Shown here piece after piece: positions 48,638 to 60,596 of a stretch of DNA of 64,000 nucleotides. Source of the DNA: Cryptomeria japonica. Its lineage: Eukaryota > Streptophyta > Pinopsida > Cupressales > Cupressaceae. A program made the position numbers and the translations under genes. The stretch covers positions 121,582,640 to 121,646,639 of the forward strand of contig NC_081410.1 of NCBI RefSeq assembly GCF_030272615.1. Direction: 5' to 3'. Under the pieces are notes generated by a model, which was not told the DNA's origin, did no database searches, and was given only the letters and a program-made list of their open reading frames with translations. Position 1 is the stretch's first letter, and each line of letters begins with the position of its first letter.

Positions 48638-49223
48638 ATTTATTTTTCCTACACATATTATTTAAGATTGCTTAGGTTATTAAGAGTGGTTAATACGAGG
48701 ACACATGGCAAAATACTGCAGCTACATGTGTAACTCTCCACCTCACATGGGTAGTTGAGTTACACACCATCTTTTGGCTTGTTGCGTCACCTCTCATAAC
48801 CACTATTTTGTCATTTCCTAAGTGTGTTATGGGGTAGTTGGGTTTCTCACCCTCTTTTGGCCTTATGTGCCAACTTTCTCAGCTCCTTTTCTATCTTCAT
48901 GTAAGGAGGTTATGTCATATGTTTTGACATTTACCAAGAAGGTAAAACTTTTCACTTTTTATGGGGAATAGGAGTCAATGCACCCCTTGGATTTATATGC
49001 TATTATTTTTCTATATAATCAACATTATACTCTCACCTTCACAAGTTTAGTGAAACTCAGTGAGAGTCTTCTCCAAATTCTTTTGTCTCTATTTTTTTCT
49101 CTCATATAAGATTTATCTTCATTTAGCTATTTTGATATGCGATCATTTGTTCCTTGGAGTTGCATGTGATCTACGACCGACATAAGATCCTAGCTTGGTC
49201 CTCGCTTCTCATAGAATCTAACA
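48638..49223 (+). repeat. Copia-3 5' LTR, 5'-truncated
   Basis: It matches the 3' LTR from its position 40 onward (CTACACATATTATTTAAG) and ends ATCTAACA before the PBS. Confidence 0.85.
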
Positions 49224-49236
49224 TGGTATCAAAGTC
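49224..49236 (+). other. Copia-3 primer binding site
   Basis: TGGTATCAAAGTC is a close variant of the tRNA-Met-type TGGTATCAGAGC site. Confidence 0.8.
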
Positions 49237-50257
49237 GTATTGTCTGGTATAACTTATTATTATTTTTATTTATTTGAGACTTTTAGATAGCTAATATTTT
49301 CCTTAAAAACCAAGTATGTTCTTCTCCTACATTCTCGTGTGACCTAGAGAATCAAAACAATTCAAAGGAAAATAAGCTTCTAGATTAATCTACTTTATTA
49401 CATACATTTTCCTTTGAGATCTGGGTGATTGCAACAATTTGGTAATATTGGAGGCTTCTTTAGTATTTCCAGAGTGTCCAAAAGGCTTGAAAAAGTCATA
49501 AGTGACTTCTATTTCACCAAAATTAGAGTTTGGAGGACATAGTAAAAAATCCAGAGTGAAATATTTATACTGGAGATGTTTTCATTTTGGTTTTAGAATT
49601 CCAACTTCTTCTCATTTGTAGGAAAAAATATTTATGGGTTTTCTTCTCAGCATCGAAAAAATTCTTGGTTTTTTATGTTGTTCCTAGAAAATTAATACTT
49701 TTTATAGAAGTCAAGTTTTAATAGGGTGTGATCCATTTTTCTAGCAGGCAAATTCAACAACCTTCTTAACATTACAAAACTTTTGCCTCGGGTGTCGAAT
49801 TATCGCAAACATGTACTTGACGGAAAGATGGAAATGAGCACTTTCCATCTACACAAGTTTCATTAAAAAAATCTGCATTTTTTCTATCAGAAATTGCAGG
49901 TTGAATCAACTGCATTTTTTTCCTTGAACATGTCATATCTTTCATCTCGCAGCTCTATTTTTTTTTTAAATGAATAGTTGTTGGAAAGGTATTGAAGAAT
50001 ATTACACAACATAAGGCTAATTTTTCCAAATCTTGTATCAAATTTATTTGTATTAAAACTTTTATTTTTTGGCTATTGGAGCCTTACAAACATTGTAATG
50101 TGATAAAAGGCCTTGTAAACACACTAATTATAAAGTGAAAACCTTGTAATATTTAGGGGGGGAGGGGTAATTTCTGAGACTAGTGGAAATGGGGCGGTGT
50201 CTCGTGTGTCTTCTTTCTTGCACTTTTCCTGATTCATTGCATTTTTTTTTTGTTATC
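49237..50257 (+). other. Copia-3 leader
   Basis: An untranslated leader of about 1 kb, AT-rich, with a run of G near 50156. No gene is supported. Confidence 0.55.
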
Positions 50258-51370
50258 ATGGATGCATCTATAGTTCCTCTTTTAACACCATATAATTATT
50301 TTGAATAGAAATATAAGGTGATAATATATCTGAAAAGACATGGATATCATCGTGTTACTATGGGACTTGAAATTGAACCTCAGGATGCTACAGAAAATAT
50401 TAAATGGTTTAATAAATGTGATGGAGCTTTTGGTACTTTGTGTATGTCAGTCTCTCTTGATCTTATTTTTCATATTGAATCTTCCACTACACCAAAAAAC
50501 CTCGTTGGTAAGAAAGATAAGCTAAGAGGTCATTAGTTGGAGAATGAACTAATAGGGTTGAATCCAACCAATTTTGACACTATACAAGACTTCTTCACAA
50601 AACTCAAGTTTGTAAGATTGCAGTTGGAATAGTGTGGAACTAAGAAAGATGATAAGAAATAGATCTTGAGTATTATTTCTAAGCTTGGTCATAACTATTC
50701 AGTGGTTGTTTCTACATTCTATGCTACAAAATGTGCCCCAGGTACCACATTCAAAATGTCTTCTCTAGATGATTTCGCTATAGAACTAACTAGGGAGCAG
50801 GACAAATTGGTTCAATGGGTACAATAAAACCCTCTAAGTCACATACCTTAGTTATAAATCAAGGCACAAAAGAATAGAAAGGGTATAGTAAGCAAGATAA
50901 GAAAAAAAAGAACCAAGGAGAGAAGAAGAAAGATAAAAAATTTGCTACTTCAAAAGCAGATAATCAAACCTCTTCATCAAAAGGTGCACAACCTAAGAAG
51001 GAGAAGGTCAAGTGTTCTTATTGCAAGAGGCTTGGTAATGATGAACATAAGTATTTAAGAAAAAAAGTTTGTCACCTTTCACATCTTCTTGAAAAAAATA
51101 ATATCAAAGTGCCTAATTCAATCAAACAAAGTTCATCAGAAGGATCTTCAAAGGACACATATAAGAGTAAGAGGAAAGGAAAGGGTAAGACCCTAGTTGC
51201 TATTGCTTCACAACCCAATTCCTGGATAATTGACTCAGGTGCTTCACATCACATGGCTTCTTCACAAGATGATTTCACCTCTTTAGAGCCATATTCTATG
51301 CCTACCATACTAATGGGTTACGACACTCCCGTTGAAGTGCATGGGAGAGGGTCTGTTGATGTGGACGAAT
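50258..51370 (+). pseudogene. Copia-3 gag and protease
   Basis: The gag frame starts at an ATG at 50258 (MDASIVPL). It has a stop after NYFE where the family usually has Trp, and further TAG stops near 50534, 50628, 50658 and 50824. Gag features: KWFNKCDGAFGTLCMSVS, then TIQDFFTKLKFVRLQLE. A basic linker precedes a zinc knuckle near 51013-51060 (CSYCKRLGNDEHKY, with the last Cys lost). The protease motif WIIDSGASHHM is intact at about 51220-51255. The frame at 51109-51372 runs in phase through the protease. Gag coats the RNA and the aspartic protease cleaves the polyprotein. Confidence 0.85.
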
Positions 51371-54240
51371 GAACATTTGAGGATTTCCATTGTGTTCCAT
51401 CTTCATCAACTAATCTCTTATTTTTTTATCAAATCACTCACACTGGTTCTATCAAGCGAGTTGAGTTCACACTAGATATAGTGGTAATTAGTGAAATGCA
51501 TAATGGGTCTACTGTTGTTGTGGGAAAAGCAGATCACCATTCTAGATTATATCACTTTTCTCACTTTATTCCTCTCTCTCATTTGACAGTTTTCTCACTT
51601 TGTTCCTGACTCTCCTTTGATAGTTTTACTCACTCATGAGGATTAGGTGAGTTATCTATGGCATCAATAGTTTGGCCACTTGAACTACCATTACTTGCAA
51701 CAACTCAATCAACAAGACATAGTTTTGGGGTTGCCTTCTATTCGATTTTTTGATAGAGTTTGCCAGGGATGCATTCTTGGTAAGCATCCGGAGGAGAATT
51801 ATGGTAAAGGAAAAGCATGGAGAGCAACATAATTATTGGAGTTGGTACATAGTGACTTGGTATTTGAGAATTTTTTAGATTTCAAAGATTTTGCAGAGAA
51901 ACAATCTGGGAGGTTAATCAATATTTTGCATATAGATAATGGGGTTGAATATGTTAACAATGTGTTTGAACAATTTTGTGCTTCAAAAGGTATCAACATG
52001 CAACACAATTTCATACAATCCTTAGCAAAATGGTGTCACAGAATGCAAGAACACGTCTTTGAAGGAGATGGCCAATTGTATGATTCACTTCAAGTCTTTG
52101 ACACCTCAGTATTGGGTAGAGGTCATCAACTTGGCATGTTATATCCAAAACCATATTCCTCACAATCTTGTGAAGGGGATAACTCCTTTTCAAGCTCAGA
52201 CTAGTCAAAAACCTACAGTTAAGCACTTCAAAGTGTTTGGTTCTCTTGCATGGGTCCACATTCCAATAGAGAAATGCAAGGCTATGAATTCGTAGAGCAA
52301 ACCTTGTATATTTGTTGGATATCTAGATGATGTCAAAGGATATAGACTTCTCCATCCCACTACTCATGAGTTTTTCATTGAGAGGAGTGTTCATTTTGAG
52401 GAGAGTTCTTATAATTCTTCTCATACCACTTCTCCATCCATTATTACATTGGAGACATTGCATCATGATGATAGTTCTTCAGAGGATATTGATCCTCCTA
52501 ATATTGGTGAGGAGTCTTCTTCCTCCACTTCATATGGTGATAGTGATGATGAAGATTTATATTCCTCTCATAGCCATCATTCAAAGTTTGATGATTCTCC
52601 AGACTCTCTAGCCTCAGTGCCCCTTTAGGCTTGACAAAAAATCGAGTCAACAAGAGATTGGCTTTGTGATCCATCAGATACTAGAAGAACAAGGTCACAA
52701 TTTTAGTAGGCTCCACGTCTCTTCATTGCTTTAGCTTCTCATCTATAGTCTTTTCGAGAAGCTTCTGGTGTTATTGAGTGGGATGTTGTTATGCAAGAAG
52801 AGTTCAATTCCTTGTAAAGGAATCACACATGGGATTTAGTTCCTCTTCCTAAGGGAAGGAAACTTGTTCGATGCAAGTGGATCTATCGAACAAAATTTGT
52901 AACAAATGGATCAGTTGATAAGTATAAGGCTCTCTTGATAACAAAAGGATTTTCTTAAGTTCTAGGGATTGATTACTTTGAGACTTTTGCTCTAGTTGCT
53001 AAAACAAATTCCATTTAACTTATCCTTGCTATAACTAGAGCCTATTGGGAAGTTCATTAGATGGATGTGAAGAGTGCCTTTCTTCATGGTGACCTTCAGG
53101 AGGAAATCTACATGGAGAAACCACATGGGTTTGATCAGGATCCCTCCCTCATGTGTCGACTTTGAAAGTCTCTTTATGGCCTCAAACAAGCTCCTCGAGC
53201 TTGGTATGCCAAGATGGACTCATTCCTTCTAACAATTGGTTTTGAATAGATGTCATTCTGATCCAAACGTATACATTTTGCAACAAGTTGATACTCTCAT
53301 ATTTTTGGTTCTATATGTTGATGACTTGTTGATCATAGGGAGTCACTCATCCACCATCAAGGCAATGAAAACTGCTCTACATGATACATTTCTAATGTCA
53401 AACGTGGGTCTTTTGCATTACTTCTTGGGGATTGAGATTACTCAATCTTTTTCAGGTATCTTCCCTGGACAACCCAAGTATGCACTTGATATGCTCTTTA
53501 TATTTCACATGGCAAATTGTAAGCCCGCACCTACTCCATTTTTCTCAGGTGTCAAACTTGAGTCTAAGTGCGCTTCACCCTTGGTTAATGCCACTTTATA
53601 TCGACAACTTGTTGGGAGCCTCATTTACTTAACTCATACAAGACCTAATATTTCATATGTTGTGGGCATGTTCTCTAGATTCATATAGGAGCCACATGAG
53701 TTGCATTGGAAAGCAACTAAGTGTATCCTCCACTACATTCAGGGTACTCACAATCATGGAATTCAGTATGCATCAAGCGTGGATATTGACTTGGTGGGAT
53801 ATAGAGATTCTGATTGGGTAGGTGATTCTCAGGATTGCAAGTCTACTTCAGGGTATTGCTTCTCACTTGATTCTGGTCCAATTTGTTGGTCGAGCAAGAA
53901 ACAGACTACAATTGCTCTTTCATCAATAGAGGCTAAGTATTAAGGGGTAGTCAATGTCACCATTGATGTTATTTGGCTTCAAAATATTCTCACTGAGTTT
54001 GGTATTTCAATAAAAAATCCTACCATCATCTTTTGTGATAATCAAAGTGTTATACAAATCTCAAGAAATCTAGTTCATCACTAGAGGATGAAACATATTG
54101 AGATACATATGCACTACACAAGGGAGCTAATTCAGGAAGGCATCATTGATCTTAAGTATTGTTCTACACTGGAGCAGACGACATACATCTTTAACAAACC
54201 CTTCACTGAAAGCAAGTTCCTTCATTTGTGATCTTTGCTT
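51371..54240 (+). pseudogene. Copia-3 pol: integrase, RT, RNase H
   Basis: Integrase runs from about 51640 to 52320. LVHSDL gives the first Asp, an internal deletion removes most of the segment to the second Asp, and HIDNGVEYV marks that Asp block. The Glu block is frameshifted (PQQN-like area near 52020). The C-terminal part (HFKVFGSLAWVHIP) is near 52225. RT runs from about 52790 to 53690, with SLYGLKQAPRAWYAKMD at 53170-53220 and an intact YVDDLLIIG at about 53313-53340. RNase H is at 53701-54240: YRDSDWVGD, SSIEAKY and a CDNQSV block, so D, E, D can be read. Multiple TAG stops and frameshifts make it non-functional. Confidence 0.85.
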
Positions 54241-54431
54241 GGGATGCGATAGGTGTCTATTTTAGGAGGGGATTCTTAGTCCTTCACGTTTCTCTATCTA
54301 TTTAGGGGGGTATTCCTTTATTGGGGGGCTTCTTCTTTTAGGGGAATATCTATGTACGTGAGTACTGGTAACATGGCTTCATTTGTCAGGACCCATTTTT
54401 TCACCCACCTAAACCACGCTTAATGGGGGGG

Positions 54432-55053
54432 TGTTAGTGTAGGGTTTTTATTTTCCTTATGTTAGGGGATATTTATTTTTTCTACACATATTATTTAAGC
54501 TTGCGTAGGTTATTAAGAGTGGTTAATACGAGGACACGTGGCAAAATACTTTAGCTACATGTGTAACTCTCTACCTCACATGGGTAGTTGAGTTACACAC
54601 CCTCTTTTGGATTGTTGTGCCACCTCTCATAACCACTATTTTCTCATTTCCTAAGCGTGTCATGGGGTAGTTGGGTTTCTCACCCTCTTTTGGCCTCATG
54701 TGCCAACTTTATCAACTCCTTTCCTATCTTCATGTAAGGAGGTTATGTCACATGTTTTGGCATTTACGAAGAAGGTAAAACCTCCCACTTTTTATGGGGA
54801 ATAGGAGTTAATGTACCTCTTGGATGTATATGCTATTATTTTTATATATAATAAGTATTATACTATCACCTTCACAAGTTCAATGATAGCTCGGTGAGAG
54901 TCTTCTCCAAATTCTCTTTTGTCTCTACTTTTTCTCTCATATCAAATTTACCTTCATTCAACTATTTTGATCTTCAATCATTTATTGCTTGGAGTTCCAT
55001 GTGATGTACAATCGACATCCAAGCTCAGTTCTCGCTTCTTGCAGACTCTAACA
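54432..55053 (+). repeat. Copia-3 3' LTR (622 bp)
   Basis: It begins TGTTAGTGTAGGG and ends GACTCTAACA, so the tips form the inverted pair TGTTAG/CTAACA. It is preceded by the polypurine tract. Confidence 0.9.
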
Positions 55054-55055
55054 AT

Positions 55056-55500
55056 AATGATTTGGCAAATAACATTGTAAAGTTGGTTGTGGAAATGATT
55101 CCAGAGGATGTATAGGTCATGTTAATAGGGAATTGGAACATTTTTTGTAAGACCAACATAGATTTCCAAGATTGCAATCTCGATTAGGCATGTTAGAAGG
55201 GACAAACATCATTATGAGATGATCATTAGTCTTGTTAGAAGATAATCGATGGTGTTGAAGCCTAAAGGGTTACCTCTCGAGGGCACTTATGGGACGTGCT
55301 TTGATTCCTAATAGTATCATAAGGCCAGAAATGGACAAAAAGGATCTAATGAGCCACTCGAGCCATTTGTAGTGGGGGGAATCAGAATGAACATTGTGAA
55401 GCAAAGAGAATTGGCTTGTGATGGTATTAATTTCTTGAAGTGGTGTGTAGAGGGTGTGGTGACCGAAGATGAAAGCTAGGATTTTTCATTGGTAATAGAT
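55056..55500 (+). repeat. Second copy of the 48211-48637 segment
   Basis: Matches 48211-48637 over its length, with substitutions. The shared words include CATGTTAGAAGGGA, CTAAAGGGTTACCTCTC and GAGCCACTCGAGCCATTTGT. It starts almost exactly at the right edge of copia-3, and unlike the left copy it continues past CATTGGTAATAGAT. Confidence 0.85.
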
Positions 55501-56611
55501 GTAGGGGATGAAGCTAACTATCAGGGGTAAAGAGGATGGGTATGTGTTTGTTTGATGCAAGATTTTTTAAATGTTGAATGTATGGTTTATAGTCAATATT
55601 TTAGGGGACAGAGTAGGAGCCATACTCCTCCCAGATTGTTGGATATATGGGTTATTTTTGTCATGTCTCTTTTTTCAAAAATAGGACTTACTAAATATAG
55701 TAAGTCCCTATTGGCCAAAAGTAGTAAGTCGACTATGGCAGGATACACTTAGAAATATTATTTATTTAATATTTATAATGTCCCAATGTAATTTACATCT
55801 CTTAGAAAAATAAATATTAAATTTAGTATTATTCTAGAGGATCCAACTCAAGAGGCATTAGTAGCTATGACAATTAAGATAGGTTTTATGGCATCATGTC
55901 ATGATGGGAGTTACAATCAATTTTTAGCAAAGAAACTAAAGACAAACATTGGAACTCTTTATGAGACTTAGTGTGAGAGGGAGTATTTGAAAATATAATT
56001 AATTTATATTTATTTTATTCTCCTGGTTCATGGGAATTCGTGTCCAACTATTATATGATCCAAAAAGCTCTCATAGTGGAGTTTATGTTATTTTCCATTT
56101 CTTTGACAAAGCTTTGTCGTGTTTCTTTAGTGGCTTATAGACCAATTGGTAAGTCTAGACTCTATTAGCGGGATTCTCATGGTTTCTAGGTGACCTAAGT
56201 TCATGAGGCCAAGTGTTGGTAAAATTAATCACATTCATAGGTTACCATCATGCTTAAAGATTTGACAGTTTCAACACTGAAGTGTTTTTGAGTGTGAGGT
56301 GTGTGATTTTGCATAGTTTTTGGTTTGGTTGTAGAATTTGTGTATTTTTATGATATTTTGGTATGTATACCCTCTTTTGGATGTTAAGATCATTTGTATA
56401 CCATTTTGGAGGGTTTATTGTTCTTTTGAGGCTTTCTAGGTGCACTACAATCCACAATTTATCATGTTTGTTATGGGTTTTTTTTGTAGAAGATTGGTGT
56501 GGATCATAGAAGTTGTTGAGTTTAATTATTTATTGTATCAAACCTATATTTATATACCATTCACATCAAAATAAGAAACAATTCATTTTGGTGGTGTTTG
56601 AGGTTTGGTAG
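55501..56611. other. Gap without a supported gene
   Basis: A frame of about 50 codons near 55840-55980 (PTQEALVAMTIKIG) looks slightly protein-like but is isolated. Nothing else is supported. The three bases AAATATTTATTT-type words recur. Confidence 0.4.
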
Positions 56612-57406
56612 TGTTTATGGTGAAAATGGATAACAGCAATATTGAAAGACTAAATAGATTCAACCACAAAACCCTAGCCTAACAACAACAAAGATCCACC
56701 ATAACATATGAAGATTACCTAAGACAATGCAAATCAAATGAAATCACAAAGATTATACAATCACATGTCCAATAGGGTTTGGATCTCCATTCTTCCTATC
56801 TCCATTGATCTTGCTTGATATATTTGCTCTCAGATTTTATATGTGCACAAGAGCCCAACAAAGAACGGAAATGTGGTTGCAAGTAGGATCACATATGAAA
56901 GTTCAAAGGCGTAGTGTAGTCGAATGATCAGTCAGGATGCATAGATTGATTAGGGTTGATAATGAAGGAAGAATCTCCTTATATAGAAGACACTATAAAA
57001 ATGGAGGGATAAGATTGAGAGGTGTAAAAGATAAATGGTTGGCTATGATTAAAGGGTAGGTAAAAGAAATAATAAAATAATGAGAGGGTAGGTAGTGTAG
57101 GAATTACGAGATGAATGACATGTCATGGGTAGAAAAGGTTAATGAATTAATTAAATAAATAAAGATTCTTTTAACTAATAGAAGAAGTGGGATCAATTAA
57201 ATAAATAAAAATATTTATTTAATTTAGGAAAAGGGGAATTTAAATAAATAAATATATTTATTTAAATGAGAAATAAGGGTAGAAGAGGATAAATGAATTA
57301 ATTAAATAAATAAAGATTTATTTAATTAATAGAAGAATTAGGCTAAAGATAATTAAATAAATAAAAATATTTATTTAATTAGACTGGACAATTTTAGGTG
57401 TCTACA
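56612..57406 (-). repeat. Solo LTR, relative of the 9-kb LTR family
   Basis: The plus strand begins TGTTTATGGTG and ends AGGTGTCTACA. It is flanked by GGTAG (56607-56611) and GGCAG (57407-57411), 4 of 5 matching. Early words such as AACCACAAAACC and GCAAATCAAATGAAATC align with the start of the LTRs at 9044 and 20397. AATTAATTAAATAAATAAA tracts lie near the end. Confidence 0.75.
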
Positions 57407-58127
57407 GGCAGTATAGTTCGGGTGTATTTTTACAGGGTTTTTGGGTAAAAAACTTCCAGTTTGATTTCTAGATCTAATTTAGATATATCATTTCATGGGC
57501 TTTCTATAACAATAAGCAACTATGTATATAGAATATCAAATTTCATAAATAAAGTGATTTTGGAGTTTTGCATGCTTTGGTTGATTTTGGGTGCTCTTTT
57601 CATTTAGAAATTACTATTAAGTATGCATAAATTTATATAAAGTATTTTGTTGGAAGAGTTTAATAAGTTGTTTAATACTACTAAACCTTTGCTGAAACTA
57701 GTTAAAATCGTAATTTATTTCATCTTGAAGGACATTACAATTTTGTAGGCAGGGCCCTTGGTCAAATTTGCAGAAGGTTGAGCCCAAAAATAGGTGCAAA
57801 AGATGTAAAATAAAATTGGTGTTGATTTATACAAATGTAAACTTGCAAAGTCACATTAATCGATAAAAAAAAATATTGATAGTTAGATTTGGTGATCATT
57901 CTGAAATCTTATCTTGTTGTAATTATATTCTAATCAAAATAATTTACAATTTGAAAATTGTATTAATAATCGAAAATAATAATGAAAGGGCAATGGAGCG
58001 GCGAAGGAGACTAGGGCTTTGACCTAGGGAGTTGCAGGTTTTTCAATCACAAGAGGGACTTTCCCATGATCGAAGATTTGCAGATATGGGGATGCGGAAA
58101 AGTTTCATGCAGTCGTTGTTCGCATTA
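57407..58127. other. Gap without a supported gene
   Basis: AT-rich spacer between a solo LTR and copia-4. No coding frame or repeat boundary was recognised. Confidence 0.5.
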
Positions 58128-59692
58128 TGTGAACCGGTATAAGGACATAATGATATTGTATGTTGTCATTGATGTCAATATGTGATATGAAGTGAACCGA
58201 CATATGTGATATGTGAGAAGAGAGAACCCACATATGTGTGAACTAGTATTTATGCCAAAGTGAAGCGGTATATTTGTTCAAGATGAACCGACACGTGGAA
58301 GCACTGTGTGATTACCGGTTGGTAGGTAGTTTCCACTTCAGGATTTCTGATTGGAGTACCTCAAGCCTGTGTGACTCAATCGGTGATCTTTGTGTGATGA
58401 GTTAACAGTATAACGGAGAACAGGTCATGTTGCCACGTAAGCTCTATGCATGTGAAGGATCTTGCATGAAGAAGACTATTCCTATCTACCTCGGGAATGT
58501 GTGAAATTTGTCAAACAGTGATAACACGTGATGGGTTATCAGCCACCATAAAATCGGTGGATAATGGATGATGGAGAATGTCTTGAGATCGATTCAAGAT
58601 TGTTGCATTTAATGCAGTATGATTCAACGGTCAGGATTGAACCGCTTGAATTGCTTAACCTAACAGGTTTAGGGTTTTTGCTACCGACCTGTCTATTTCC
58701 TATAAGGTCAATGTTATGTTTCTTTCTAAGGTTGTTGGCAAAAGTTGTGAGTGTGTATCCAAGGGAAGTGATACATGATTCTTGCCAGACCAAAGGAGAG
58801 AAGAGATACCTACAAAGTGAATGTGCAGAAGTTGAAAAGGAGCCAAAACGGATCTGCATTAGCATTGAGTGCTGTTACCAGATCATTGTAATTCTTGTTG
58901 ATCTTTAACCACTTCAACAGTTGTGAAATCCCTTAACAGGGTAGCCTTAACTGGCTTGATACAAATCCCTTAACAGGGTAGCTTTAACTGGCTTGATTCA
59001 AATCCCTTAACAGGGTAACTCAAAGTTAATGAGTTTTGGGAAGCTATAGAGCTCTGGAGATCCTTTAGCTATTGAGTTCTTGAAATCCTCTAACAAGGTA
59101 ACCCCAACTGGGTTTAACCCTTAACCAGGTATTGTAGCCATCCCTTAACCGAGTGATCCCTAACAGGATCGGTTCCTAGCAAAACCTATTGTAATGTCTT
59201 TAACCGGACAAGGCTCCTAACAGAGCGGACTTCTAAAGAGTTCAAAAGCAGATTGCGGGTATTCATCCCCACCGTGGTTTTTCCTAGTTGGGTTTCCATG
59301 TGAAAAATATGTGTGTCATGTGTGATGCTTTTGTGTTGTGATGCTTTGTTATTACCTGTTGAGCATATGATGGTTCTATGTTTTATGCCTGTCTATAAAA
59401 CATACTGAACTAACTATTGTAAAGATCTGATGATAGTTTACCTATTCATACATGAGGGTGTAATGGTACTATAGCATTGAGCTAAGAGGAAAGCTAAGAG
59501 TGTAACCGGTTTATGATTGTTTTAGTTGTTCTGGGTCTTACTGGTTGCTCTCTGTTTCAACCAGTATTACTATTTGCCAGTCATTTGGAGTATTTGTTGT
59601 CAAACCAGTTTTGGACTATATTTTTGTCTGTACTGATTCACCCCCTCCTCTTAGTACCAATTTGGTACTATTCATTCATCATTGAGTTATCA
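58128..59692 (+). repeat. Copia-4 5' LTR
   Basis: It begins TGTGAACCGG and ends GAGTTATCA. The start is set by the TG and by comparison with related LTRs, so it is less certain than the end. It contains 37-bp tandem units at 58926-59030 (AAATCCCTTAACAGGGTAGC) and further CCCTTAACC variants to about 59160. Solo LTRs at 14415-15843 and 44807-45972 are related. Confidence 0.75.
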
Positions 59693-59694
59693 AT

Positions 59695-59707
59695 TGGTAT
59701 TAGAGCG
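59695..59707 (+). other. Copia-4 primer binding site
   Basis: TTGGTATTAGAGC equals the tRNA-Met-type TGGTATCAGAGC with one change. It lies two to three bases after the LTR end. Confidence 0.75.
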
Positions 59708-59759
59708 CTAGGTCCTCTGTGTTGTAAGCTTAACCGCTTGAGGTAAAAATCCCAGTCAA

Positions 59760-60596
59760 ATGATGAAGAGGGAAGGTCTAAAGTTTAACAGGGAAAATTT
59801 CAGTATATGGAAAGATAGGATGAAGATATTCATCAGAAGCATGGGTGCTCAACACTGGAGTTATGTTGAGAATGTCTATGTTGTCCCTACCGGTACTCTC
59901 ACCGATGACCAAAAGAGAGAAATACAAGAAAATGGGCAAGTCATGGAAGCCCTCATTAGTAGTCTATCTGACATTGAGTTTATTGATGTTTAGGACAAGG
60001 TAAATCCCAAAGAGGTATGGGATGCTCTTGAAAATATCTATGGTGGTGATGAACATGTGAAACAGGGTAAGGAAGAAAGCCTGAGAGGGAAGTTTGAAGA
60101 TATGCGGATGGTTGAAGGTGAGACCATTCAGCAGTATGGAATAAGAATCAAAATAGTTGTTGGAGAAATCAAGAGTGCAGGTAGTAAAATAGAAGATTCC
60201 ACTGTGGTAAGCAAAGTCTTGAGATCCCTGTTGCCGGTCTATGCAATAAGGGTTGCTGCTATTTAGGAGCTGAGATCAATAGACAAGTCTAAAGTATCAT
60301 TGGACTCCATCATAGTAAAGTTGATAGCTTATGAGCTAAATAGTTTCGATGGTAGTGTTCAAAAGACTGAATTAGCATTTAAAGCCTTTGCTATACAATC
60401 CAGAAAAGGAAAAGAGGCTAGCACTAGTGGGGAACCTATTCAGAGCAGAGAAATGAATGATGAGGAGATTCTGATGGCATTTGAAGCTCTCCTTGCCAGG
60501 AAGCTTCCCAAAGGAACTGATAAATACAAAGGTAAACTACCTTTGAAATGCTTTTTCTTGCAACTGGATGGGACATATTGCTATAAACTGTCTTAA
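59760..60596 (+). pseudogene. Copia-4 gag (two stops, one frameshift)
   Basis: The frame starts with MMKREGLKFNRENFSIWKDR at 59760, the usual copia gag opening. UBN2-like features are VWDALENIYGGDE and the ETIQQYGIRIK segment. TAG stops lie at 59991-59993 and 60264-60266. The zinc knuckle near 60547-60595 is split by a frameshift: KCF in the gag frame, then CNWMGHIAINC in the next frame, the latter carrying the second Cys, His and last Cys. Gag would form the particle and bind RNA. Confidence 0.88.

Larger units (their letters stand above)
48638..55053 (+). mobile_element. Copia-3, Ty1/copia element with truncated 5' LTR
   Basis: LTRs at 48638-49223 and 54432-55053 flank a PBS (49224), gag, pol and a polypurine tract (AATGGGGGGG before 54432). 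The 5' LTR lacks its first roughly 40 bases, and no target duplication survives. Both flanks carry the same 430-bp LINE-derived sequence. Stops are fewer than in copia-2, but gag and pol are broken at many places. Confidence 0.85.
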
